From the NCBI RefSeq assembly GCF_021369635.1, contig NZ_JAJNBZ010000011.1:98011-162010 (forward strand): 64,000 nt of DNA. The letters run 5' to 3'. Below are positions 8,274-15,869 of this stretch, in pieces (position 1 is the stretch's first letter; each line of letters begins with the position of its first letter). Made by a program: the position numbers and the translations under genes. The stretch comes from Paenibacillus profundus (lineage in GTDB: Bacteria; Bacillota; Bacilli; Paenibacillales; Paenibacillaceae). The notes beneath the pieces were generated by a model, which was not told the origin of the DNA, ran no database searches, and worked only from the letters and a program-made list of their open reading frames with translations.

Positions 8274-9364
8274 GGAAACATCCCTCCGTAATCAGATAAT
8301 GAAAGCGCACGTCTTTTCAGGTTATTGTGCAGTTGGTCCAATATGCCGATAGCGAAGCCCGACCGAGCCCAACGATCATAGGCGATACCGAAGCCGAGCC
8401 GCTCCCATAGCAAAGCGTTGGCGCGCTCATGCTCGCCGAACGGCTCGAGGTACACGAGCGGCGTCGCCGCCGACAGCGAATCGACGAGCGTGCCGCCGCC
8501 CGGCTTGCTCACGATGGCGAGGCTGCGGCGGATGGCGCCGTACAAGCGCGGGCCATCCGTGCCCCGTTCATAGACGGGCGGCTCATTCGGCTTCCATTCC
8601 GCCGTCGGCGGGTAGGCGGCCTGATCGCGCTGCTCCGGTTCATCCGACCACGGATGCCAATCCGGATCGGTCATGTAAATGCGGTCGCAGGGGCGTGCCC
8701 CGCCCGCTTCCTCCGGCTGATAGGCAACCAGGTCGAGCGCAAACCGATCCTGCAGAGCGGTGATTGCGCTGCGATAGGTGCCGATGCCCCAGCCGCCGCC
8801 ATGAACGACGATCCGCTCCTCCCGTTCGGCATATGGCACGAGCGGCTCATCCGACATGGCCAGCCGATAGTGGAGGACCGGGTCCTCCCCCTCCAGCCGG
8901 AACAGCCAATGATGGCGGAAGCGCTGATACGTATCGCGATATACGCGATACGACGGCGTATCGATCGCATCGAGCCGGAGGAATTCCACGCGCACGGGAT
9001 CCGGGTGCACGCGTCGGCCATATTGCTCCAGAACGGGCAGCCAGAAGCCCGTCATGGCCAGAAACGTGCGCCGGCCTTGCTCCTGCCACCGCTCGAGCAG
9101 CGCTTCGACCGCCTCCGTGTCGAGCACTGGCCCGATGTCGCGCGCGAGGCGGGTTCCCATCAAGGCAGCGCCGAAGCTGTTGTGGAATGCCTGCTTCGTG
9201 CGGACAAGCTTCCGCCGCACCTCTTCTGGGAACAGGCGCTCCAGAACTTCGGCTTCCGCCGGAATGCCGCGCCGCCGGAGCCGCTCCTGCAGCCGAATGC
9301 CGGGCACATAAGCGCCGAGCGAATTGCCCGACGTCAGAATCGTAACGGGTGAAGCGGATTGCAT
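8270..9364 (-). CDS. GT-B glycosyltransferase-like protein
   Basis: ATG 9364 was preferred (AAGGTG upstream); a TTG at 9415 overlapping the previous stop is possible but has no ribosome-binding site. The C-terminal half has the GT-B donor-domain features of MurG/UGT enzymes: VHGGGWGIGTYRSAI, then VSKPGGGTLVDSLSAATPLV and an acidic EPFGEHERANA. The first half begins VTILTSGNSLGAYVPGIRL, as expected for the acceptor-side Rossmann fold. It probably transfers a sugar to the small molecule made by this operon, but donor and acceptor cannot be read from sequence. Confidence 0.6.
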   Translation of the reverse strand: MQSASPVTILTSGNSLGAYVPGIRLQERLRRRGIPAEAEVLERLFPEEVRRKLVRTKQAFHNSFGAALMGTRLARDIGPVLDTEAVEALLERWQEQGRRTFLAMTGFWLPVLEQYGRRVHPDPVRVEFLRLDAIDTPSYRVYRDTYQRFRHHWLFRLEGEDPVLHYRLAMSDEPLVPYAEREERIVVHGGGWGIGTYRSAITALQDRFALDLVAYQPEEAGGARPCDRIYMTDPDWHPWSDEPEQRDQAAYPPTAEWKPNEPPVYERGTDGPRLYGAIRRSLAIVSKPGGGTLVDSLSAATPLVYLEPFGEHERANALLWERLGFGIAYDRWARSGFAIGILDQLHNNLKRRALSLSDYGGMFP

Positions 9365-9411
9365 GAATGACACCTTCTTTTTCTCATTCAAGATGAGTTC
9401 TTGTTGAATAC

Positions 9412-10896
9412 TCAATACTGCCTGAACCCCAGCTCTGACAGCATGCGATTGAGCTGCTTGCTTAAAGCTTCGCTGTCATGGCGGCTATCTGCCACAAGCG
9501 AGACGTACCAGCGCCCAGACGTATTGCCGCCCGCAGGCGGGAACAGCGTATTGGCGGACAGCGGAATAATTCCCGCACGGCATTCCGGCTTGAACAAAAG
9601 ACCAGCCTGCTCCATGTGCGCCAGCAGTCGCTCGAACGGCTCCGCTGTGGTTATACCTGCAAAGCCTGCCGGTTCGGCTGCTGCAGCCGTTTTAGCTTCT
9701 GATGTGTCGTTGCTGTGTTCGGCTCGTTCCGCTCCTTCGGCCTGTTCTGCTCGTTGCAACGCCCATTCCGGCAGTCCCAGCTGGAGGCATGCCAAGAAGC
9801 TCCGCTGGCCGTACCGCTCAAGATGGACGTCAAGACTATGATTAAGCAGCCCCATCGAATGCCGGGCATTGATTTCCACTACGGGATACACGTCGCCATT
9901 CTCCAGGAGCATCGAGTCGACGCATACAGGGCCGAAGTAGCCTTCCTGATAGAGGCTGACAGCCAGCCGCTCCATTGCCTCGAAGTATCCGGCTCCCGCC
10001 AGCCGATCCATCAGGTCGGCGTCAGCCGTACACGAACCCGCGTAATTAAGCTGACGGTTCACCATGCGCTGCACGCCGAGCAGCGTAATGCGCCTGTCCG
10101 AAGCAATATGCAACTGGCACGAGAAATCGGTCTGCTTCGCAAGCCAGGGCTCTAGCAGCAGCATGACTCGCTTGCCAGTCTTCTGCTGCACGCGGAGATA
10201 GTCGGTTAGCCGCCCGAGAAGCGCCGGGGAATCAACGACCAGATTGCCTCTCCCGGACACGCCGTACGGGTCCTTCATCACTAGCCTGCCACATTGCCGC
10301 AGCAGCTCCGCACCGATGCGCTCCACCTCGGCGGCATCCTCTGCAAGGCGTCCCTGCGGCTTCAATTCCAATTCGGCCGCGAGCCGAAGGGAATAGGCCT
10401 TGGAGTTAACTCTCGCGACGATGTCCGCTGCCGGAATCATCCCCGTCAAGTTATAGCGTCGTGCCAATTCGGCCGCGGACGGGATGACCGCATAAGGCGC
10501 GCACGGCAGCTCCCGCATCAAGCTGCGCCATTCCGCCTGTGCCGGATGGCCGGCAATCGCCTGAAAGACGTCATCCCCGCTATCGGTTCCGCGTGAAGCG
10601 GTCTCGCCTATGGATAGCGAGCGGAAGTGGAACCCAATCTCCCGCAAATAGGCCGTATGAGCCTCATTCATTGCCTGCCGCGTCACCAGCACGCCGTCCT
10701 CGCCGCTTAGCGGAAACAACAGCTCGTCCATGAATCCGGTGACAGAGCGCCCTTGCGCGGCCCGGATGGCAGGCAGCGTCGCCAGCTCAGCCGGGCGCCA
10801 GTACGCCTCTGCGTCGAACGTCCCGAGCGCAATGCGCGGCCCGTCATAGATCGGCTTAGGCGCTTGCAATGATGCCTCCGGCATCGGGTTACGCAT
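9412..10896 (-). CDS. ATP-grasp ligase, candidate carrier-protein aminoacyl ligase
   Basis: ATG 10896 overlaps the end of the ACP gene by 8 bases, so the two are coupled. The 494-residue protein has an ATP-grasp core: RLVMKDPYGVSGRGNLVVDS (glycine-rich ATP-clamp lysine region), LLLEPWL, and the metal-binding end GPVCVDSMLLENG followed by VVEINARHSMG. ATP-grasp enzymes join a carboxylate to an amine or thiol through an acyl phosphate. An ATP-grasp gene fused in expression to an ACP gene recalls BtrJ, which loads glutamate on the ACP BtrI in butirosin synthesis. The role here as amino-acid:ACP ligase is inference. Residues ~370-400 hold an Ala/Glu-rich low-complexity insert. Confidence 0.7.
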   Translation of the reverse strand: MRNPMPEASLQAPKPIYDGPRIALGTFDAEAYWRPAELATLPAIRAAQGRSVTGFMDELLFPLSGEDGVLVTRQAMNEAHTAYLREIGFHFRSLSIGETASRGTDSGDDVFQAIAGHPAQAEWRSLMRELPCAPYAVIPSAAELARRYNLTGMIPAADIVARVNSKAYSLRLAAELELKPQGRLAEDAAEVERIGAELLRQCGRLVMKDPYGVSGRGNLVVDSPALLGRLTDYLRVQQKTGKRVMLLLEPWLAKQTDFSCQLHIASDRRITLLGVQRMVNRQLNYAGSCTADADLMDRLAGAGYFEAMERLAVSLYQEGYFGPVCVDSMLLENGDVYPVVEINARHSMGLLNHSLDVHLERYGQRSFLACLQLGLPEWALQRAEQAEGAERAEHSNDTSEAKTAAAAEPAGFAGITTAEPFERLLAHMEQAGLLFKPECRAGIIPLSANTLFPPAGGNTSGRWYVSLVADSRHDSEALSKQLNRMLSELGFRQY

Positions 10897-11152
10897 GCTG
10901 CTCAACCTCGACGCCCAATGCTTGCAAGAAGCCGAGGAACGCCCGCACCGTCTGCAGATGCTCATAATCGAACCGTTCGAAATCCATCTGCACTTTAAAT
11001 TGCTCCTCCACCTTCAGCATGAAATGAATGAGCTGGAGTGAATCCATGCCGACCTCCTCGATAAGGTTCGTCTCCGGAGTAAGCCTCAGCTCCCAAGATG
11101 GGTCCTCCTTCACTTCGCTTACCAAGCGGGCCAACGTATCGATTGCGTGCAT
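10889..11152 (-). CDS. acyl carrier protein, first gene of the operon
   Basis: An 87-residue acidic protein. Start ATG 11152 was chosen for the AGGAG 7 bases upstream. The phosphopantetheine site is EEVGMDSLQLIHF, with Ser38 as the attachment residue in the usual DSL motif, followed by the helix MLKVEEQF. It is shorter than most stand-alone fatty-acid ACPs at the N-terminal side and differs from the dhbB aryl carrier domain. It heads a minus-strand operon reaching 3265 and is coupled to the ATP-grasp gene, so it probably carries the substrate of that ligase. Confidence 0.85.
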   Translation of the reverse strand: MHAIDTLARLVSEVKEDPSWELRLTPETNLIEEVGMDSLQLIHFMLKVEEQFKVQMDFERFDYEHLQTVRAFLGFLQALGVEVEQHA

Positions 11153-11241
11153 ACCACCACTCCTATTCTCTATGAATCGAATATCGAACATTCTTAATCA
11201 ACATATGACTAAATGATGAAAATATGTCATTCAACTTTCAA

Positions 11242-11259
11242 GAAATCGATATCGTTTTC
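11242..11259. promoter_or_regulatory. palindrome between divergent ACP operon and MscS gene
   Basis: GAAATCGATATCGTTTTC is an 18-base imperfect palindrome (GAAANCGATATCGNTTTC) centred about 100 bases upstream of the ACP start. ATGAC...GTCAT arms flank the adjacent AT-rich stretch (11204-11231). It is a candidate operator for one or both divergent genes; no regulator is identified. Confidence 0.35.
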
Positions 11260-11375
11260 ATGATTTTTCATAAGATAGCATCATCAAGGCAGATCCATTT
11301 CGCCCCCCTCAGGAATCTATTGGTTATATGCTATAATGGGGAACTATGTACAAGGAAAAGGAGGGTGATAACGAG

Positions 11376-12479
11376 ATGGATCAACTATTTCGCTCGATCT
11401 TCGAGCTAGTTGACGGGACGAGGCTGCTCATTGCCATCGGCATCCTGCTTCTGTTTCTGCTATTCCGCAAGTGGGTCGTCGGCTATCTATTCCGCTTCAT
11501 CGTTCGCATGGCAGACAAGACGCAAAGCACCCATGTCGCCAGCTTCATACATTCCTTCGAACAGCCTGTCCGAATGCTGCTTATTTTGGGAGGTGTGAAC
11601 GCGGCCTTTCATTTCTACTTTCCCGATCAGTGGCCTTATTGGGCGCTGTTCAATCAAATAAGCCGGAGTTCCTTTATTGCAATCGTCGGGTGGGGCTTAT
11701 ACAATTTTTCCGGGCGCTCCTCCAACCTGTTTACCGGATTCACCACGCGCTTGGGAGTCGAGCAATCAAGCATGCTGATTCCCTTCCTGTCGCGTATCCT
11801 TCGCATCGTTATCGTGGCCGTAGCCATTACGATGATTTCCTCCGAATGGGGGTACAGCATCAACGGTCTGGTGGCGGGGCTCGGACTAGGCAGTCTCGCG
11901 GTCGCTATGGCGGCCAAGGATACGTTCAGCAATTTCATTGCCGGGGTTATCATCATTACGGAAAAGCCGTTCGCGCAGGGCGACTGGATTCAGACGTCTA
12001 CCGTAGAAGGAGTGGTCGAGGACATCTCGTTCCGCAGCTCAAGAATCCGCACGTTCGCAGATACGCTCGTCACCGTTCCTAACGCTACGTTGGCTGATCA
12101 GGCGATTACGAACTTTAGCCGAATGGGCAAACGACGCATCACATTCACACTCGGCGTCGCGGTGGATACAGGGCGGGCAAGCCTGCTTCGTGCGGTAGAA
12201 CAGATTCGAGAGCATATTACTACCCATCCCGAGATTGCTCCAGGAACGATTATGATTCGGTTCACCGAGTTTCATGCGGACCAGCTCGGCATTATGTGTT
12301 ACTTTTTTACGCAGTCGACGGTGTGGGCGGAGCATTTGCGTGTGCGTGAGGAAATTAATTTTGCGATTATGGGCATTTTGGAGCAGGAAGACGTTCGTCT
12401 CGCCATGCCGGCACAGCGGGTGTTTCTCGAAGCGAATGAGCAAGAATATTCGAAGACAGCCACCAGCTATGACTCGTGA
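11376..12479 (+). CDS. MscS-family mechanosensitive channel
   Basis: Start ATG 11376 is preceded by AGGAGG at 11359-11364. The 367-residue protein has three or four N-terminal membrane helices, then a pore-lining helix GLVAGLGLGSLAVAMAAKDTF rich in Gly and Ala, as in TM3 of MscS. The beta domain follows: GVIIITEKPFAQGDWI and VPNATLADQAITNFSRM. It would open on membrane tension and release solutes during osmotic downshock. It is a single gene divergent from the ACP operon. Confidence 0.88.
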   Translation: MDQLFRSIFELVDGTRLLIAIGILLLFLLFRKWVVGYLFRFIVRMADKTQSTHVASFIHSFEQPVRMLLILGGVNAAFHFYFPDQWPYWALFNQISRSSFIAIVGWGLYNFSGRSSNLFTGFTTRLGVEQSSMLIPFLSRILRIVIVAVAITMISSEWGYSINGLVAGLGLGSLAVAMAAKDTFSNFIAGVIIITEKPFAQGDWIQTSTVEGVVEDISFRSSRIRTFADTLVTVPNATLADQAITNFSRMGKRRITFTLGVAVDTGRASLLRAVEQIREHITTHPEIAPGTIMIRFTEFHADQLGIMCYFFTQSTVWAEHLRVREEINFAIMGILEQEDVRLAMPAQRVFLEANEQEYSKTATSYDS

Positions 12480-12515
12480 TCGAAGGAAACAGGTGTGACT
12501 CTAGGGTTTCACAAA

Positions 12516-12764
12516 GTCCTTTTGCCCACTATTCCCTTGATTCAGAAAAACACGAGCCCTATCGAATTACTCGGTAAAGCTCAATCGCTATTCACTTCTG
12601 GAGGCAGAACAAATCTTCCTATTCGTATACAAGAAACCTTAAGCATTGCCTTCAGTTGCTGAGTTTTCATTGCGTAATCTGAACCATGGGGAGAGTGAGC
12701 AAAAGAGCTATTCGACGACTCTTGCCTTTGCTCAGTCTGAGTCATAGGAAGAGTGGACATAAGG
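12516..12764. repeat. dispersed intergenic motif, cluster B (three copies)
   Basis: The same motif family as at 2801-3251 lies here at 12516-12545 (minus), 12679-12707 (plus) and 12737-12764 (plus). Each starts CTGA and contains GGGGAGAGTG or a close variant, ending GCAAAAG or ACATAAGG. The stretch 12480-12942 between convergent genes holds nothing else apart from the hairpin at 12809-12848. Confidence 0.65.
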
Positions 12765-12808
12765 CTTCAACGAAATAGCATTCAGATACACTATACTTCC
12801 CTACAAAA

Positions 12809-12848
12809 AGAAACGGCCATGCCATACTTAGTACGACATGCCGTTTCT
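12809..12848 (-). terminator. hairpin at the 3' end of the caspase-like gene
   Basis: GAAACGGC (12810-12817) is complementary to GCCGTTTC (12840-12847). Nested CATG-containing arms and an A run lie on the plus-strand left side, which gives a T run after the hairpin on the minus strand. It fits a terminator for the minus-strand gene at 12943. Confidence 0.55.
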
Positions 12849-12942
12849 CTCGGCGGCTATCTATTTCACGGCATCCCTATAGTTCAGAGACACGCACGCT
12901 CATAGTTAGGCCAGCTATAAAATTATTGTTGATTAATATGTT

Positions 12943-13494
12943 TTATTGCTCATAAATTTGGTACATGGTTGTTTCTTCGTCCGTGGCTCGGGCTGTATGA
13001 TAAGCTTCCTGAATGGTCTTTTTGTTCTGGATGAGCTCGTAGCCAAAGCGCAGGGCGAACATGAGCGCCGCGTTGCCATCTGGATAATCGTCCGGTCCGA
13101 TATAGGTCTTGCAGCCGCATTCTAAAAAGGCCTGAGCCAGCTCACCATTTCCCAGATCGCATCCGTTAGCCAATACAGTCCTGCCATCCAGCTTCGCAAA
13201 GCGCCGAATCTCAGCAGGGCCAAAGTCACCCCGCGGTTCCCCCTCTTCATAGACCGATTCCCCCAGCTCCGGCATGACGAACTGCCCCTCGTCGCCATGG
13301 AAATTGAGGATGATCAGATCCGTGCCGGGATAGATGTCTTCGCCAGACAACACCGACATAAAATCACTCGGTCTCCCGACCCAATACATAAACACTCGCG
13401 CGCCAAAATACTCCAACGCAGCGCGTATCGCTTGCGTATCCATATCACAATCTGGACCGCATACCAAAGCAACATTCATTTCAGGCTTACTCAT
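12943..13494 (-). CDS. small caspase-like (clan CD-type) protein, hypothetical
   Basis: Of two in-frame ATGs, 13494 was chosen because GGAGG lies 9 bases upstream; it abuts the other at 13503. The 183-residue protein alternates strands and helices. It has DLIILNFHGDEGQF (His66-Gly67) and then RTVLANGCDLGNGELAQAF (Cys112), followed by a GA/IG turn and a helix. This His-Gly plus Cys order after hydrophobic strands is the dyad arrangement of clan CD peptidases (caspase, gingipain, CHAT). The length equals a minimal catalytic domain with no signal peptide or partner domain. Homologues may carry other names in databases. Activity and substrate are unknown; the call is by motif and needs a structure prediction. 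Confidence 0.45.
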   Translation of the reverse strand: MSKPEMNVALVCGPDCDMDTQAIRAALEYFGARVFMYWVGRPSDFMSVLSGEDIYPGTDLIILNFHGDEGQFVMPELGESVYEEGEPRGDFGPAEIRRFAKLDGRTVLANGCDLGNGELAQAFLECGCKTYIGPDDYPDGNAALMFALRFGYELIQNKKTIQEAYHTARATDEETTMYQIYEQ

Positions 13495-13733
13495 TTTTTT
13501 CATCCTCCATATGCATATAGGCGTTATTTTGATTCAATCATGGTCTAATTGCCTGTCATATGGAGGCGGTCGGGCCCGCCACGGAATAAAGCCGCGTTAT
13601 AATATAGTTATTTTCATAGCTGTATACTCCTCTCCATATCTATCAAAACTCATTGTTAATACTTTACCATCCGGCAAAAAAATTTCCAAATATTAAAATG
13701 TTATTAAAATTTCCTTACCAAACGTATCGATTT

Positions 13734-14723
13734 TCAACCGATAAGCAGACCTATATTTCCAAATTGCTCCCCCTGCTTCATGCGATGGAAGGCTTGCACC
13801 GTGTCTTGCAAAGGATACATCCGATCAATAATTGGCTTAAGTGAATGCTGTTCCATAAAATCGAGCATTTGGTGAAATTCTTCAAGGCTGCCCATCGATG
13901 TGCCGATGATACTGATTTGGGGAAAAAAGAGCGCGCGCAAAGGGAGTTCAATTTGATCGCCTGAGCTTGCTCCAAAACTTACGATCCGGCCATTTGGCTT
14001 CAACGCATCGAAATAGTTGGGAAAGGTGGCGGGCCCGATACTGTCAAGAATAAGGTCGGCTTTTTCACCGTGCAGACCTTCGTTCCAATCACCATGACTA
14101 TCGAAGGCACGATCGGCCCCATATGTTCGCGCCGCTTCTCTCTTCTGTTCGCTGCGTGATGTCACCGTTACTGTGGCCCCTGCTGCTTTGGCCATCATCA
14201 TCGCATAAGTGGCCACGCCGCTTCCAATGCCGGGTATTACGATATGTTCGCCTTTTTGTAATCGGCCTTTCGTGAACAAGGCCCGATAAGCAGTCAACGC
14301 GGCTAAAGGCAGCACTCCCGCTTCTTCCCATGATAGGTAAGCTGGTTTTTTCACTGCATTTTTAGCAGGAATAATGACATATTCGGCAAACGTGCCATCC
14401 GCAGGACTGCCCAAAATTTGCAGATTCTGCGGCACATCATCAATCGACTCCCAATTTAGACTTGGGTGGATGATAACCTCACTGTTTACAGTCAGGTGCG
14501 ACACTCCTTCTCCAACCGCCTCGATAATACCTGCACCGTCAGAACCTAGAATCAAGGGCGGATCGTTTTCCGTTCTTGCCTTCATAATAAACAGGTCGCG
14601 ATGGTTCAACCCTGCTGTTTTCAATCTCACCTTCACTTCGCCAAAACCAGGGTTTTTAGAAGATACGTCCTCATATTTCAATCCCTCTATGCCACTCTTG
14701 CCAACATGTACGATAGCTTTCAT
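13734..14723 (-). CDS. zinc-type/quinone-oxidoreductase family NAD(P)H oxidoreductase
   Basis: Two ATGs stand in tandem after GGAGGG (14730-14735); 14723 has the better spacing. The 329-residue protein is a medium-chain dehydrogenase/reductase: an N-terminal GroES-like domain ([12 protein letters not shown] and [16 protein letters not shown]) and a Rossmann domain with [19 protein letters not shown]. The structural zinc cysteines are absent and the catalytic zinc ligands are not obvious, so it is probably a quinone-oxidoreductase-like enzyme rather than a classical alcohol dehydrogenase. It diverges from a LysR regulator 142 bases away, which probably controls it. Confidence 0.78.
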   Translation of the reverse strand: MKAIVHVGKSGIEGLKYEDVSSKNPGFGEVKVRLKTAGLNHRDLFIMKARTENDPPLILGSDGAGIIEAVGEGVSHLTVNSEVIIHPSLNWESIDDVPQNLQILGSPADGTFAEYVIIPAKNAVKKPAYLSWEEAGVLPLAALTAYRALFTKGRLQKGEHIVIPGIGSGVATYAMMMAKAAGATVTVTSRSEQKREAARTYGADRAFDSHGDWNEGLHGEKADLILDSIGPATFPNYFDALKPNGRIVSFGASSGDQIELPLRALFFPQISIIGTSMGSLEEFHQMLDFMEQHSLKPIIDRMYPLQDTVQAFHRMKQGEQFGNIGLLIG

Positions 14724-14865
14724 CATGTTCCCTCCAAGTGCTTCATTTCGCAACCTTTTTAATTTGTTGTTTGAATTCGATTTTACACATCGATGATCAT
14801 CAAGTAAAATGAACAAAACCGAATGCAGGTATCAATAATAACAATACCAAGAAGGGGACATCGAT

Positions 14866-15720
14866 GTGGAAAGCGGAGATTTGAGAGTATTTCAAGCCGT
14901 TGCTCGTGAAGGCAGCATTACGAAAGCCGCTCAAGCCTTGAACTATGTGCAGTCCAATGTGACCAACCGAATTCAGCAGCTTGAATCTCAATTAGAAACA
15001 CAGCTTTTTTATCGCACCAATCGGGGCATGAAGCTAACCGCCTCAGGTAAAAACTTATTGGATTATGCGGATAAAATATTATATTTGTTAGACGAGGCTG
15101 AAAAATCCACACGCTTTGCAGAGTATCCCAAAGGGCCGCTTCGGTTAGGCGCGCTAGAAACGACGGCAGCCATTCACCTTCCCCAGCTTATGGCGGGGTA
15201 CCATAAAAAATTTCCCGAGGTCAATCTGTCGCTCATTACAGGAGACACGCACGCTTTGTTGCAGAAGGTTCTCCATTATGAACTGGACGGCGCTTTCGTA
15301 TACGGGCCGCTTGCCCATCCTGATATTGAACAGTTTGCTGCGTTCGAGGAGGAATTGGTGTTGGTGTCCGAACCGTGTGAATCCAGCCTGAAAGAATTGT
15401 TAACCAGACCTTTGCTGTTTTTTAGCACAGGCTGCTCTCATCGGGCAAGAGCGGAACGCTTACTTCTGGAAGAAGGCATCAATAAAAATAATATTATGGA
15501 ATTCGGCGCGTTAGAGGCGATTTTAGGGGGAGTCTCTGCCGGATTGGGAGTATCCTTACTGCCCAAATCGTCGATTGCCAGCCTGGAAAGCAGAGGGGGC
15601 ATTTGCTCTCGCCGCTTACCTGAAGCGTATCGGGAAATAAACATTTTATTTGTTTATCGGCGGGATTTTTTCATGACGAATGCTTTTCAGACATTTATAG
15701 ACTTTATGAAAGTGAAATGA
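14866..15720 (+). CDS. LysR-family transcriptional regulator
   Basis: GTG start at 14866 follows AAGAAGGGG at about 8 bases. The 284-residue protein has the N-terminal winged HTH (DLRVFQAVAREGSITKAAQA, then NVTNRIQQLESQL) and a C-terminal periplasmic-binding-like effector domain beginning LRLGALETTAAIHLPQLM. LysR proteins usually regulate the gene they diverge from, here the oxidoreductase at 13734-14723. The inducer is unknown. A clear terminator follows at 15766. Confidence 0.88.
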   Translation: MESGDLRVFQAVAREGSITKAAQALNYVQSNVTNRIQQLESQLETQLFYRTNRGMKLTASGKNLLDYADKILYLLDEAEKSTRFAEYPKGPLRLGALETTAAIHLPQLMAGYHKKFPEVNLSLITGDTHALLQKVLHYELDGAFVYGPLAHPDIEQFAAFEEELVLVSEPCESSLKELLTRPLLFFSTGCSHRARAERLLLEEGINKNNIMEFGALEAILGGVSAGLGVSLLPKSSIASLESRGGICSRRLPEAYREINILFVYRRDFFMTNAFQTFIDFMKVK

Positions 15721-15765
15721 ATATGTTCTCTAATAAACCTGCCCAACATATAGGTTTGAGCAACG

Positions 15766-15795
15766 AAAGGACAGCGATTATGCTGTCCTTTTGTT
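15766..15795 (+). terminator. rho-independent terminator of the LysR gene
   Basis: AAAGGACAGC (15766-15775) and its complement (15782-15791) enclose a 6-base loop, followed by a T-rich tail. It lies between the LysR gene and the convergent SMC-like gene. Confidence 0.75.
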
Positions 15796-15869
15796 CAATT
15801 GCACTGCCATTTTCGTCCCAAAAAGGAACCCGCTGCGGCAAAGGTATGCGGTCTTATTTCTTGTGCTGC

